Below the pieces are notes generated by a model, which was not told the origin of the DNA, did no database searches, and saw only the letters and a list, made by a program, of their open reading frames with translations. Source: Isoetes taiwanensis (Eukaryota > Streptophyta > Lycopodiopsida > Isoetales > Isoetaceae). Taken from it: 64,000 nt of DNA. Both the position numbers and the translations under genes were made by a program. Positions 1 through 10,060 of the stretch are shown here, piece after piece; within the stretch, counting starts at the first letter, position 1, and each line of letters opens with the position of its first letter. The stretch covers positions 2,973,280 through 3,037,279 of the forward strand of contig JAJEKV010000075.1 of NCBI GenBank assembly GCA_021234155.1, in the 5' to 3' direction.

Positions 1-780
1 TTTTTTTTTAGATCTAAGCTCCTTGCAAGGCTAGAAAAACAATTTTGTAGAAGATTGCAGCCTGTTTTCTGAATTATGGTCTGGAATGAAGATTGCAGCA
101 CGAATAAAGCTCCGCCAAAGGTTTTGGTCCAATCTATTGCCATTGCCAATGATGCTCAGGGAAAAATAAATGCCCCAGCACTAATGAAAGAATGAGCTTT
201 GAAGATGCCAACAAATGAAAAGAATACTCTGGCTGCTTGCATCCTTAGTTCTCTGTCAATTGACAAAGTTCCTTTTTTCATAACAGCTTGCGGACAAAAG
301 GGCTTCGATTCTTGTGGAAAAGGGGCATCTAATCAAAGTTTATCTTGTACTAGGTATTTGGACTTTGAAAATCTAGCTATGGAGCGACCCACTAGCAAGA
401 AGAGGCCGGGGCACTCAACCGAGAGAAGACGGAATATTTAAGCCACCTTGGGGATCCGGACGTCGACATTACCCAAGGCATGCAACCTAGTCTCGATTTG
501 AAGAAATGTTAGAGCTTATAATTTTAATGTGCAAACATGCTCAAATACACCTTTGCATCAACAATGCTCACCCCATACAATATCACCGCCGCATCAACAA
601 TGCTCTCCTCATGCAATATCGAGAGCAACACAATGCTTAGCTTTTGTGGCATGCATGCGTTAACTCTGGTGTGGATGTTTTCAACGTGTGATTAATCTTG
701 CATGTCATGTGAGAAATCTAGCCCTCCTTAGACCATGGCACCATAAAAACCCAACTCTTGTTTTAGAATGTTACCGAAAC
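1..780. other. No gene recognised
   Basis: The stretch opens with nine T's, which could be the poly-A end of a minus-strand retroelement cut by the window edge. The only longer reading frame (199-441) has no recognisable domain. Nothing else is supported. Confidence 0.5.
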
Positions 781-783
781 TAT

Positions 784-961
784 CTCCTTGAAAAGAAAAG
801 ACTCTTGTCTTTGTTTCCTAAGCTAACAATGAACTATCTATAATCTTCATCTCCTTGAAAAGAAGAGACTCTTGTCTTTGTTTCCTAGGCTGACAATGAA
901 CTATCTATAATCTTCATCTCCTTGAAAAGAAGAGACTCTTGTCTTTGTTTCCTAGGCTGAC
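784..961. repeat. 67-bp tandem repeat, about 2.7 copies
   Basis: Units start at 784, 851 and 918 with the shared start CTCCTTGAAAAGAA. The first two are nearly identical and the third is partial, breaking off after about 43 bases. It is a local tandem duplication with no coding signal. Confidence 0.9.
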
Positions 962-1100
962 GAGGACTACCAAATTTTATAGTGTAACTTACAACACCTA
1001 CACTATTTGTTTGCAGAACCAAATACAAACAATTTAAGAAACGCAGGAAAGTCCTGACCTTGTTCAACTCGAAGAAGGTGCCAGCTCTTCTATCACACAC

Positions 1101-1135
1101 ACACACATTAGCCCGGCAACGCCGGGCACCCATAG
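1101..1135 (+). mobile_element. Helitron-like 3' hairpin remnant
   Basis: A perfect 7-bp stem with a 3-nt loop (GCCCGGC AAC GCCGGGC, 1111-1127) follows ATTA and is followed by ACCCATAG. The same hairpin with the same flanks occurs at 60259-60275, where it precedes a proper CTAG end. Here the CTAG terminus is missing or mutated, so this is a truncated relative. A short CA microsatellite (about 1095-1107) abuts it. Confidence 0.55.
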
Positions 1136-1266
1136 CCCTAACTCCATTTTTTTCAGCCCACATATTAATCTTATTGTTTAGCATGGTAGCAAATAGTTTT
1201 GCAAAGAAGCTGCAAATCATAATCATCCTATAGTGGAACACATGATATAACTTGCGCACTTGACCA

Positions 1267-1430
1267 CACGGATGTCCCAACCCCCAAATGTTCCCCTTTA
1301 CGGACATAAGGCAAGAGGGGAAAATGATGTGCCCCTCCAGTTCGGCCATTCTTGCTAGCTCAAAATGCGATTTTGACTCTGGGCATGAGTTCAGAGCATC
1401 TAGTTTACTGTAGGGACCAGTGATTATGAC
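1267..1430 (+). repeat. Direct repeat, copy 1 of about 164 bp
   Basis: The segment beginning CACGGATGTCCCAACCCC and ending in GGGACCAGTGATTATGA recurs almost unchanged at 1949-2112. The two copies are about 680 bp apart and in the same orientation. No protein domain is seen in either frame set. Confidence 0.85.
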
Positions 1431-1948
1431 CAACAGAACCAAACTTTATTTGTTACAAGCAACTAGTCTACCTTTCACTCGATGCACTCTAGCCAAGTGC
1501 TATAATAGAATAGAATAGTTAAGCTAGCATATACTTGGCAGTTCGGGCGTTTACCGATTCTCTACTCCTCAGACATGTGTCCTAGGGTAACTCTGGCCTT
1601 TTGGATGCAACCGCACAGTCAAAATTTCGTTGTATGCCAACCGGCATGCTCCGGTCGCACAATATCCAGAGCTCGCGGGTCATCACAACGGAGCAAGTTT
1701 GGAACTGGCACTTGGGGAGGGTTTTTTGTTCTCCTTCTTAAGGTATCTCTTCAAACCCTCGAAGGAACCCTGCACGCAAGCTCTTGACCCCTTCAGAGGC
1801 AGGGAAGGCTGCCAAAACCTATACCCTACATATTTTGTAGGGTTTAGGTATCGGGGGAATAAAACAGCTCCATTTGTTAATCCCACCGTTCAAATAGTAG
1901 TTCATGTTATAGGAAACGTTCTCAAAAGGAAAAAATGGACATCCACCG

Positions 1949-2112
1949 CACGGATGTCCCAACCCCCAAATGTTCCCCTTTACGGACATAAGGCAAGAGG
2001 GGGAAATGATGTGCCCCTCCAGTTCGGCCATCCTTGCTAGCTCAAAATGTGATTTTGACTCTGGGCATGAGTCCAGAGCATCTAGTTTATTGTAGGGACC
2101 AGCGATTATGAA
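1949..2112 (+). repeat. Direct repeat, copy 2 of about 164 bp
   Basis: Second copy of the 1267-1430 segment, with a handful of substitutions and one or two indels. The sequence between the copies is unrelated to either, so this is a dispersed duplication or two ends of one unknown element. Open frames at 1575-2040 cross it but show no family signature. Confidence 0.85.
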
Positions 2113-3040
2113 TAAATGATTTTTGCCGTTGATGGCGAAAAATTAAGTTGCGTATGTTATCATCATTACATGAAAAAAAAAAAAGTTGTCTAATGTTATC
2201 TGGGTTATGCAATTTTTATGTACAATAGTTCTAATATTATTCTTTTTTAAAATTTCCATCCATTTCTAGATTAGGTATTAGATAATGCACAGGAGGGAGA
2301 AAATTCCGCCACAAAAAATTGTCAAAGCAGCACCGCCAGAGAGGCAATGCCCAGGTGGCAAAGAGTTGCATCGCCGAGTCTAGAGGTACCACCAAGACAT
2401 TTTTGGTGAAAGAATTTTGACCTCGGTGCATTCATAAATGTAATGAATTTTACCTTCAGATTACAAATGAGATGATTTCTTCTTCCGTAAAGTACTGTTA
2501 GGCTGCATTCAGCCTTATCTGCGAATGCCACATTGACACGTGTGTATTTTCCTTTTTGTTGATTTCACATGCGGTGCTTGCTGGTCTACATTCCGGCTTT
2601 CTTACTCTACATTCTGAAATTTGTTCGCCCGCTGCTCGACATTCTGCGGAAATAGGATCTCTTTCGTCCGCGTGGCAGCAATCTACGGTTGATTGCAACC
2701 TAACGGAACTTCAAGTTAATGGAATCGGCGATGGCTGGTTTGACTGCGCTGGAATCAAGCCCAACGGGCCATTCCCTTATACGACGGGTCTGTCAGGATC
2801 TGGAGATCTGTTGCATAACTTGTACATGTTCGGCAGTAGGTCTATTTTCCATAATATGGAGCACTGATTACTTATTGTGGACGACAGTGACATGATGGAT
2901 CATCTGTTCCAGAGCAACCGCTTCAATGGGAGATTGATACCTGCATATAGAGGATAAAAAGGCTTCCATTCATTCCTAATCCAGATGGCGCAGTATTCCG
3001 TCCAAAATATCATCGTCTTTTACTGAGTTTTGTGTTTGGG
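2113..3040. other. No gene recognised
   Basis: AT-rich sequence. A 103-residue frame at 2556-2867 shows no domain, signal or repeat, and I do not treat it as a gene. Confidence 0.5.
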
Positions 3041-3043
3041 ACC

Positions 3044-3245
3044 TTGAGAAACATTCAAGCAAAGCTTCAACAAAAATAAGGATGCAGAGAGATTTGAGAA
3101 AAACAAGGGATGCTTCCAGAAGCTCTAAAAAAGCTTCAAGGAAAATAGGAGATGTAGAAAGCTTTAGAAAAACTTCGAAAAAAGCTTCAAGAAAAATAGG
3201 GGATGCAAAAGGTTCTGGCAAGGAACTTAGCGGTGCTGCTCTGTG
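3044..3245 (+). repeat. Degenerate AGCTTCAA-AAAATAGG repeat
   Basis: Related units of roughly 50-70 bp carry AAGCTTCAAnnAAAATAGG near 3062, 3132 and 3185. Read on the plus strand they give a Lys/Ser/Arg-rich repeat (SKKASRKIGD-like) ending at a TGA near 3245. It is probably a decayed minisatellite rather than a gene. Confidence 0.5.
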
Positions 3246-3276
3246 AAATTTGGAACCTCTTTTTTCTTATATAAAA

Positions 3277-3980
3277 GGGAAAATTCCAAAAATACCCCTA
3301 AAGTTAGGCATATTTTCAAATTTACCCTCATATTTTTCATAATTCCTAAAATACCCCTACTTAACTAATTCAATGAATTAGTACGGTATGGCAAATTGCA
3401 ATCACACATCTGGAGCCACCAAAAACAATTCAACTGCTTCTCAAATTTCATAGTTTTTTTTTTTTTGGGAAGCCATGAACCTCTTTCCATTTTGGTCAGG
3501 ATGGATTTCCGACTCCAAGAAGCTCCATTGAATTCATAAATTTTGGGTTTAATCCTTGAAATCGTCAATAAACTATAATGTCATGATAGTTTGTGAGCTT
3601 ATTAGATAGCTTCTTACATTCCATTTCAATGAACTCTACTCATCTTCAAATTCCATGGAAGCAAGGTGGCCCATTTTATGAAAGATTCGACCTCTTCTTC
3701 ATTTTCTGACTTAGATAAGCATTTAAAGCTTCAAAAGAAAGTTTAATGAATGTACTTCGAGATAACGATTATACGAATTTGAAAGCTCCCCATTTGCACA
3801 TCTTGACCACAACTCTGCTTCAGATTTGGGCGCAATTACTACTGCAACATCACTTTTAAATTGAAAATTTTGGTTAACTAACTAAATCGTAGTTAAATAG
3901 GGGTATTTTTGGAATTATGAAAACTACGAGGGTAAATCTGGAAATATGCCTAACTTCAGGCGTATATTTGGAATTTTCCC
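3277..3980. mobile_element. Mutator-like MITE with 9-bp TSD
   Basis: A 704-bp element bounded by inverted repeats of about 95 bp: left 3277-3365, right 3886-3980. The ends begin GGGAAAATTCCAAAAATA, allowing a few mismatches. It is flanked on both sides by the same 9 bases, TATATAAAA (3268-3276 and 3981-3989). Nine-bp target duplications with long TIRs are the hallmark of Mutator-like elements. The interior has no transposase coding sequence, so it is non-autonomous. A similar terminal sequence fragment occurs near 5243-5290. Confidence 0.85.
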
Positions 3981-4158
3981 TATATAAAACAGTAATTTGA
4001 AGGTAACATTTATCACATATACATAAAAGCAAATTGCCAGCATTATCAGCCGTATACTTAACTAGAAACGGTGTCCAGTGTTGTTGGGCATAAGTTAAGA
4101 GTTGTAAATGATACACTGGAGCGATTGTTAAATTAGTTCACATTTACAAAGTTACACA

Positions 4159-4375
4159 ATGAAGACCATACGACCACCTTTCCCCTTTCCCCCTTCCCTT
4201 CCTTTTTCCACACTGTCATTTATCCTTCCCTACTTTTCCTTTTTTATTTTTTCCTTTTACTTTTTCCATTTTCCCATTTTTCCTTTTTTTGTATCTCATT
4301 TCCCCCATTTCCCTTTTTCATTAGCTCATTTTCCCTTTTCTTTGCCATTTTCTATTTTTACGTTGTTGTGCTTTG
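4159..4375 (+). repeat. Polypyrimidine tract
   Basis: About 200 bp composed almost only of C and T, made from variants of TTTTCCC. The open frame across it codes only for Phe/Pro/Ser-rich low complexity and is not a gene. A purine-strand counterpart with the same word content lies at 32617-32960. Confidence 0.8.
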
Positions 4376-4500
4376 CTTAGAAACTTGTATACGATACATA
4401 AGCACACATCTATTGTCTACACTGCATGCATCTAAAACTACAACGAACGTAAACCTTAAGCCTAGCGAGAAATCTTGGCCGTCAGATTGCGGCATCAAAT

Positions 4501-4925
4501 CACTGTTGGATCGCTTTTTTTCCCTTTTTTTTTTGAAGAACGTGTTTTACTTCATATTATACACTCCAAATATTATACTTCCAGAAGTAAGAAATGTCCC
4601 TGAAGCATCAATCACTTTTAGATGATCACTCCATATTGGAATTTTAATACGATAAGGCCAATTAGAGATCTGAAAGCAATTATACAACTTCTTACGAATT
4701 TCTTGAAGCACCACCTGAGAAGAAATACGCTTATCATAAAAGACCTTTCTTCGCCTTCGCTTCCATACACTCCATATTAGCCAAGACTTTGTGCCATGTA
4801 AAATGCAATCCTTTTAGAAGCAGTCCACTGATTTGGATAAATACCCAAAAGAAAGTGCTGACTATCCAGGATACTCCAAAAAGAGAATGCAGCCAGGACC
4901 TAAGACTACTCAGCACTGTTGGATC
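4501..4925 (-). mobile_element. 5'-truncated LINE insertion with TSD
   Basis: The insert lies between two copies of CACTGTTGGATC (4501-4512 and 4914-4925). It starts on the plus strand with T-runs (4514-4532), the poly-A tail of a minus-strand element. The minus strand codes for the end of a plant LINE reverse transcriptase: a WLIWSVWKRRRRKVF motif from the tail of the zf-RVT region, at about 4700-4790. The insertions at 23231 and 40612 carry the same motif and also start with a T-run and GAAG, so they belong to related families. Only about 400 bp was copied, as usual for target-primed integration. Confidence 0.8.
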
Positions 4926-4929
4926 ACTT

Positions 4930-5550
4930 TGGTTGGAGGCACGCACATGCTAAAACTTTATAATACAAGAAGATAAGGAACGTGCAGCAACTTTCATTTG
5001 TTATCACGGTAAGCTACTGGGTAAATGGAAATTTATTTTCCATAAATAAGCTATCTTGGTACCAAAGGTCTCTTGCATACAACAAGTAGCTAATTTCACT
5101 TTTTCCACAAACATACTTCATCGTTTAGGTATATACTCCTACCTCTTTATAAAAAATGTCTTGTTCTCATGGTAGATTGAACAAAGTCACCGGGATGAGA
5201 CATGTTCCATGAAGAATAGATAAGACTTAAGATATTGTTAAAGAGAATTCCAAATATACCCCTCAAGTTTGTAATTATTCCAAGATTATCCTTAAAAAGA
5301 TAGCCTAGTACTATTCACGCTTATAAGATGTCTCTTCTTTTAAGCATATGAAACAAACTTTACAAATACAAGAAATTCTTGCACTGCGACTCGCAGACTT
5401 AGACTTGCTTCTCATTCATCTCAGCAGATTTTCTACAATGGTGGATAGTGGGTAGCCGCACACATGCGAACTACCCATAAAAAATAAAGGGAAAATCCAA
5501 TTATATCATTTGGACCCCAACAAAATACAATGCTAATAGAGACTGGGCTA
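4930..5550. other. No gene recognised
   Basis: Non-coding. A stretch near 5243-5290 (GAGAATTCCAAATATACCCCT) resembles the TIR of the 3277-3980 MITE and may be a solitary terminal fragment. Confidence 0.45.
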
Positions 5551-5557
5551 GTGTACC

Positions 5558-5638
5558 TGCCGAAAGCTTATCACCGGGATTAAAAAACCCCGCCCTTTCG
5601 GGTTTTCGAGGAAAAACCCTAGTGATAAGCCTTCGGCA
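5558..5638. repeat. Hairpin, 17-bp arms
   Basis: TGCCGAAAGCTTATCAC (5558-5574) is repeated inverted at 5622-5638 with one mismatch. The 47-nt loop holds further GC-rich complementarity (CCCGCCCTTTCGGG). It sits upstream of the retroelement ORFs. It may be part of that element's leader or an independent foldback. Confidence 0.75.
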
Positions 5639-5972
5639 AGGGGCTTGGACAAACGTAAGGCATAAAAATCGCTCCCAAAACCCACGAATGGAAAAGTTGA
5701 AACAGATGCCGCTCGCTAACCTCAGACCGCACATCACCAACAAAACAACAAGACAAAACAAACCTCCCGTGAGTGGAGGGGTTGATTCTGTAGCGTGCCA
5801 CGCGATAAAAATACAATAACAAAGAAGGGGGGGAGGGTGGGTTCAAAGAGAATAAGGTACTGCCGAGAGAGAAGAGGAAGCCCCGGAGAAGTCGGCGTAA
5901 ACGCCTAAAATAGCGAACTCCCCACTGTAACGGGCATGCGCCGCCGCAGATGCATGCAAAACATGCATGCTC

Positions 5973-6030
5973 GTCCCATTCTAGAATGGCGATCCGATGT
6001 CTCCGGATCGATGGGATTCTAGAATGGGAC
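5973..6030. repeat. Hairpin with TTCTAGAA cores
   Basis: GTCCCATTCTAGAAT at 5973-5987 is mirrored by ATTCTAGAATGGGAC at 6016-6030. The inner part CGATCCG/CGGATCG also pairs. A second small palindromic motif (ATGCATGCAAAACATGCATG) lies just before it at 5950-5969. Confidence 0.75.
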
Positions 6031-6440
6031 TCGCATGAAACCAACAAACCGCCCGAATACCAAAGGACTTCCTTAACAAACTAGGATCGAGGACGGAGGT
6101 CACAGGATGAAGGCTAAAGGCCGAGAAAGGACAGCATGAAAGAAATGCCAAATTGGCCAAACCAGGCAGGAAGAAGCCCCTCCCCTGCCTGGAAACAATT
6201 CAAAGAGATTAAGGTTACTTTTTAAAAGTGTGTTTCCTCTGGACGACCTTTTCCGCCATAGCCGCCGGACCTGAGCTCTATTCCCGCCATAGCCGACCTT
6301 CCCCCACACCTCTCAACCACCCTAAACCTTTAGCGCCTTCGCCACCCGCTAGCATCACCTGTTCACGCTTGAGCGGCCTACTCCTTCTTCCTTGTTGTCC
6401 AGCGCCACTGCTATGATGCCGCGTTTTAAACTTAAAGAAG

Positions 6441-7730
6441 ATGAACGTATTTCAGCTCTTTAGCGCGCTAGTGGACCATCTTTCGGATGACAGCCCCACA
6501 ATTGATACTGTTCTAGATCTTTTTGTGAAGCACTTTACGGAGGGCCGTAGAATTCCCTACCCCATTTTCCACTTTAATGAGCCCTTCCTTATGAAACTAA
6601 ACGCTCCAGATCAGCCCTACACTCTTGTAGAGCAGCCTGACCACGCTTGGGCCGTAGTTAAGTTCTATCCCCTAGCAGGACCAGATGAGGATCCCGTAGA
6701 GCTTATCCGAAATGAGGCCCAAAGGATCATGCACCTTGCTAGGGTAGAAGACCTTCAGCAAATAGCTAGTGCCCCACCAGACGCACGGGCTAACAGTTTT
6801 TACTACCTTGGTAAGGGCCGTGTACTTATGTACCAAGACTATTACAATCTTCCTACCTTCTTTTGGAATGAAGACCTTAATAGCTTCATTTTTGAGAATG
6901 TGCCACCTAATTTTGACCAAGCCCGCATGGACCTCGTGCAAGCTGACATGCGCGCGCGCCGGGATAGGTACCATACGGAGATTGCCAGGCGAATACAAGC
7001 GCGCTTGGACAAAGAGGCCAGGGATGCAGAAGAGAGAGAGCGGCTCCGTAAGGAAGAGGAGGATGCCCAAAACTAGCAGAGCGGGAACCAACAGGTTGAT
7101 CAGCAGGGGGATCAAGATGTTGATCAGCAGCGGGATCAAGATGTTGGTCAGAATGTTGACCCTCAGGGAGACCAAAATACTAATCAAAATGTGGATCAGC
7201 CTGAGGATCAGGGCGGGGCCAAGAACAGGAAGGCTACAGTGTGGGCTAACAGGAAGAGGAAGAACACCAAACCCGTGAAGGGGGGTGTAGATTACAAGAC
7301 CCGATTGCAGCGGGATGCCACCATTGCCAAGAAGACATCGGCTCAGAGACGCGAGCAGATCGTCCAGCGGGCAAAGCATCCGACAACCGGCGGGAAATCT
7401 CTCCCATCGCTGAAGGCCCTCAAGCCGCGAAAGCCCCACAGATATCGACCGGGCACGGTAGCACTTCGAGAGATACGTAAGTATCAGAAGTCTACTGAGC
7501 CCTTGATCCGTCGGCTCCCTTTCCAGCGACTTGTTCGCGAAATTGCCCAGGAATTTAAAACTGACCTGAGGTTCCAAGCCTTTGCAATCCTCGCACTCCA
7601 GTAGGCTGCCGAGGCTTACCTCATAGAGATTTTGAGCGACGCCAACCTCTGCGCCATACATGCAAAGAGGGTTACCATAATGCCCAAGGATCTCCAGCTA
7701 GCACGAAGGATCCGAGGGGAGTTTCGGTGA
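6441..7730 (+). pseudogene. ORF A: unknown protein ending in histone H3
   Basis: One reading frame runs from the ATG at 6441 to a TGA at 7728-7730 and is broken only by TAG codons at 7074-7076 and 7602-7604. Residues 1-170 match no family I recognise. Residues 170-211 are charged and helix-like (RARRDRYHTEIARRIQARLD). Next comes a Gln/Asp-rich repeat (DQQGDQDV-like units, 7080-7200) and a basic linker. From about 7400 it is histone H3: TTGGKS, then [52 protein letters not shown], the second TAG exactly at canonical Glu94, then [15 protein letters not shown] and LARRIRGE. It has no CENH3-type loop-1 insertion and lies closest to ordinary plant H3. An upstream out-of-frame ATG sits at 6414. Whether the TAGs are nonsense mutations or read through is unknown. 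Confidence 0.8.
7093..7205 (+). repeat. Gln/Asp repeat tract inside ORF A
   Basis: Imperfect units of about 24-30 bp built on GATCAGCAGGGGGATCAAGA and its variants. They code for a flexible VDQQGDQD-type linker between the N-terminal part of ORF A and the histone H3 domain. Confidence 0.7.
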
Positions 7731-7895
7731 CTAGGCGACTTTCTTCCTTCTATTGTAAACATTATTGTGAACTTATCTATGTAAAATATACTCAATTTTG
7801 AGGTGTAAATATAAAAATGTCTTTTGTTCCGCTACTTGGTGTGAATTTAAAAATAAATTATTAATTAAATAATAATTTCGGAAAACGTGCCGAAA

Positions 7896-7982
7896 AGTAT
7901 AAAGGCCCTTTTTGGCCATTAGGGTTTCATTTCCCTTCTTGCTTTTCGTGTTTTCCTTCTCCTCTCTTGCGCCTTCAACCTT
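7896..7982 (+). promoter_or_regulatory. Promoter-like leader of ORF B
   Basis: TATAAAGG lies at 7898-7905. It is followed at 7919-7927 by TTAGGGTTT, the plant telo-box motif on the reverse strand, then a CT-rich leader (7931-7980) directly before the ATG at 7983. The preceding 150 bp are very AT-rich. This is the layout of a plant core promoter with an initiator/leader. That it works is an inference. It would be unusual inside an LTR retrotransposon. Confidence 0.5.
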
Positions 7983-9374
7983 ATGGATCGCCCAACCTTA
8001 CAGCAGTGGTATCTAGATGGAGAGCATTGGGACCCCGTGGTCCCCTTTGATCTTCTTCACCCTTATCTCCTCCAGCAAGTGGATCTCATCTCTAACATGC
8101 AGGCGCATCCTGATTATGCCGCCTTCTTTCAGTTCTACTGTGAAGAGATTTTACCTGCATGTGTCTACTATGATGATGATTCGCAGCTCTATCTCGACCT
8201 CCACACCCTGCTCCAGATGCTAGGGGGTGATGAGCATGCCCGGAATGTCATTAAGGGCATAAGGAGACGAGGGACTGATCTCCCTATTGTCACAATAGAT
8301 CGGGAAGCTTGTTTTGAGGCCCGATTTGCACTGGCCATCATTATGAACCAGTATATTGAGGACGAAGAGATAGCTGCTGAGCATTCCTCTACCCCTGTAC
8401 CTCCTGACCCGGAAGACGACGAAGTCGTCAACGAGCAGGATTTCGCATGGTGGAAGGAGTTAGCCACCGAGGCGCCCGTAGAAAGAGATAAAGCCCTCAA
8501 ACTTGAAGGGCTCAACCTCCTTCCTACCGTACTCTTGAATAACCAAGAGTACCTGATTCTTGAGGATATTATGTGGGCCTACCGCGTTATTGCTGATATG
8601 CGAGGCCGCAAAAAGATAGAGGTCCTCTATGATCTTGCTGAGTATTGCCAGGATGACTTCCTCGACTTTACCACACCGGTTGTGCATCCCTCACCAGTTG
8701 AGAACTTGTTGGCATATCGGCCAGAAGAACTAGAGCCCGTTGAGACCCTTTTGTCACTTCGGCAGTTCTTATTGACTGACACACCCCAGCCTCCAGAGGA
8801 CCACTTTGCAGCTCAGATGCGGCCTCCTCTAACCGATCTGCCGTTGCAAATCACCATGGGAGAGGTGGTTCAGGAAGAGGAAGACCTTTGCGACACTAAG
8901 GTAAGCCTTAAGGATGACAGGGAAGAAGCAGAGGAGGAGAAAATCCCCGTCAACTTGGAAAAGGAAGCGGAGACCTCCAGGGATCCTTAGATTAGGGCAA
9001 TGGGCAACCATGTGCCCCGATTCTTTCTTTCAGCCTTTCGGCAAGGTGAGGTTTTGTTCTTCTCCAAGAACTTAGGGCCTTCTTCTGAAGCTTCTTGGTG
9101 GGCGCTCCGTGCCATATCCACTTTGGCGGGTCATAAGAAGATAGACTACCACGCCACCACCATTACACTGGTCCGACGAGATTTGGCTATAGCAGCATTG
9201 GGGGACGTGGCGGGCTGCGCTAATATGCGACTCCTTGTGGCGGCACCTTTGGCCACTTGCTTACCACTGGAAGCAGCAGCTCGAGCCGCCCTCTCTGCTA
9301 GCCCCAGTGCTACTTTGATGCGCTACCGTCCACCTCCTCAGCCTATGGACGAAGACGAGGGACCTAGTTCTTAG
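7983..9374 (+). pseudogene. ORF B: unknown acidic protein, one amber stop
   Basis: The frame opens at 7983 and reads 335 codons to a TAG at 8988-8990. It then continues in the same frame through IRAMGNHVPRFF to a second TAG at 9372-9374, about 463 codons in all. The N-terminal 120 residues are hydrophobic-aromatic and Tyr/Asp-rich. The middle is acidic (PPDPEDDEVVNEQDF). The region before the internal stop is Glu/Lys-rich. The last 125 residues contain an Ala-rich helical stretch and end PPPQPMDEDEGPSS. I recognise no domain. The clean frame suggests selection until recently. The internal TAG is either a single mutation or a readthrough site. Confidence 0.6.
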
Positions 9375-9569
9375 AGATTTGTATTATGCATTTTGTACTG
9401 TGTATAGTTGTGAATTTTGGTTTGGCATTTTCTTAGCCATTTTATAAAGTATGATCTGCAATCTTCTTACCAATTATGACTATTGTATCAATGAATACAA
9501 TTAAATTAGTTTTATCCATGATACTTCCTTGTATCTATTCGAGTTTCAAGTATAAGAAACTGTTTCACA
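9375..9569 (+). other. AT-rich spacer between ORF B and ORF C
   Basis: Non-coding, T-rich, with AATAAA-poor but TATAAAG/ATGAATAC-containing sequence. It could serve as the 3' end of ORF B or the leader of ORF C. No decisive motif is seen. Confidence 0.4.
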
Positions 9570-10060
9570 TTGTATGCTCATTCTTGCCGTCTTACAGAAT
9601 ATGACCTCGCTGAGTTTGAGGAAAGGATCACAAATGAAATCCGAAGGGATGATCCAGGACCTCCAGAACAGGATTATAGCCAGCGATACGGGGAGTATCC
9701 CGAGCGGGATGGTGATGAGTACGAGATGGGGGAACCTCAGAAGAGGGAGAGCCATATGACCCAGCCAAGGGGTTGGAAATCGTCAACATTCTCCGTGAAC
9801 GTGCTTACGAAGATCTGCAGCAAACTCTTCGCCGAACATGGGACTATTGGGACATGACAAGGCATGAAGCTTTTGCGGATGCCAACGATCACCTGTGGCA
9901 GATTTTCTATGCACTAAGGAGGCTTTTTAATCTCCTCATCATTAGCCCCACATACGACTACCAACCTGTTATCGTCCAGGCCTGGGCTCGCTACAAGTTA
10001 GTGAGAGCTGTACGGGAGAGCGTTCGCTACTCTATCTTGTACCCTTTCGCGAACCCCTAG
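9570..10060 (+). pseudogene. ORF C: unknown protein, one frameshift
   Basis: An N-terminal frame (9570-9857) is Glu/Arg/Asp-rich with paired charges (EERITNEIRRDDPGPPEQDY). Around 9762-9775 the coding sense passes to another frame (9773-10060) that continues with VNILRERAYEDLQQTLRRTW and ends ILYPFANP. Both halves read smoothly up to the junction, so one indel in a single gene of about 160 residues is the simplest view. No family is recognised. It lies 260 bp upstream of gag on the same strand. A 260-bp AT-rich spacer (10061-10320) separates them. Confidence 0.5.

Noticed and set aside
885-1442. 185-residue minus-strand frame
   Set aside because: Crosses the 67-bp tandem repeat, the Helitron-like hairpin and the 164-bp direct repeat. 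No domain is present, so it is not a gene.
4159-4380. Hydrophobic Phe-rich frame resembling membrane segments
   Set aside because: Product of a polypyrimidine repeat, with no start context or homologue.
6672-7661. 329-residue minus-strand frame
   Set aside because: It is the shadow of ORF A and its histone H3 part. Its LLIN/ILIP repeats mirror the Gln/Asp repeat.
7431-7730. Centromeric histone CENH3 instead of ordinary H3
   Set aside because: The loop-1 region ([10 protein letters not shown]) has no insertion and the core is near-canonical H3. CENH3 would be more divergent.
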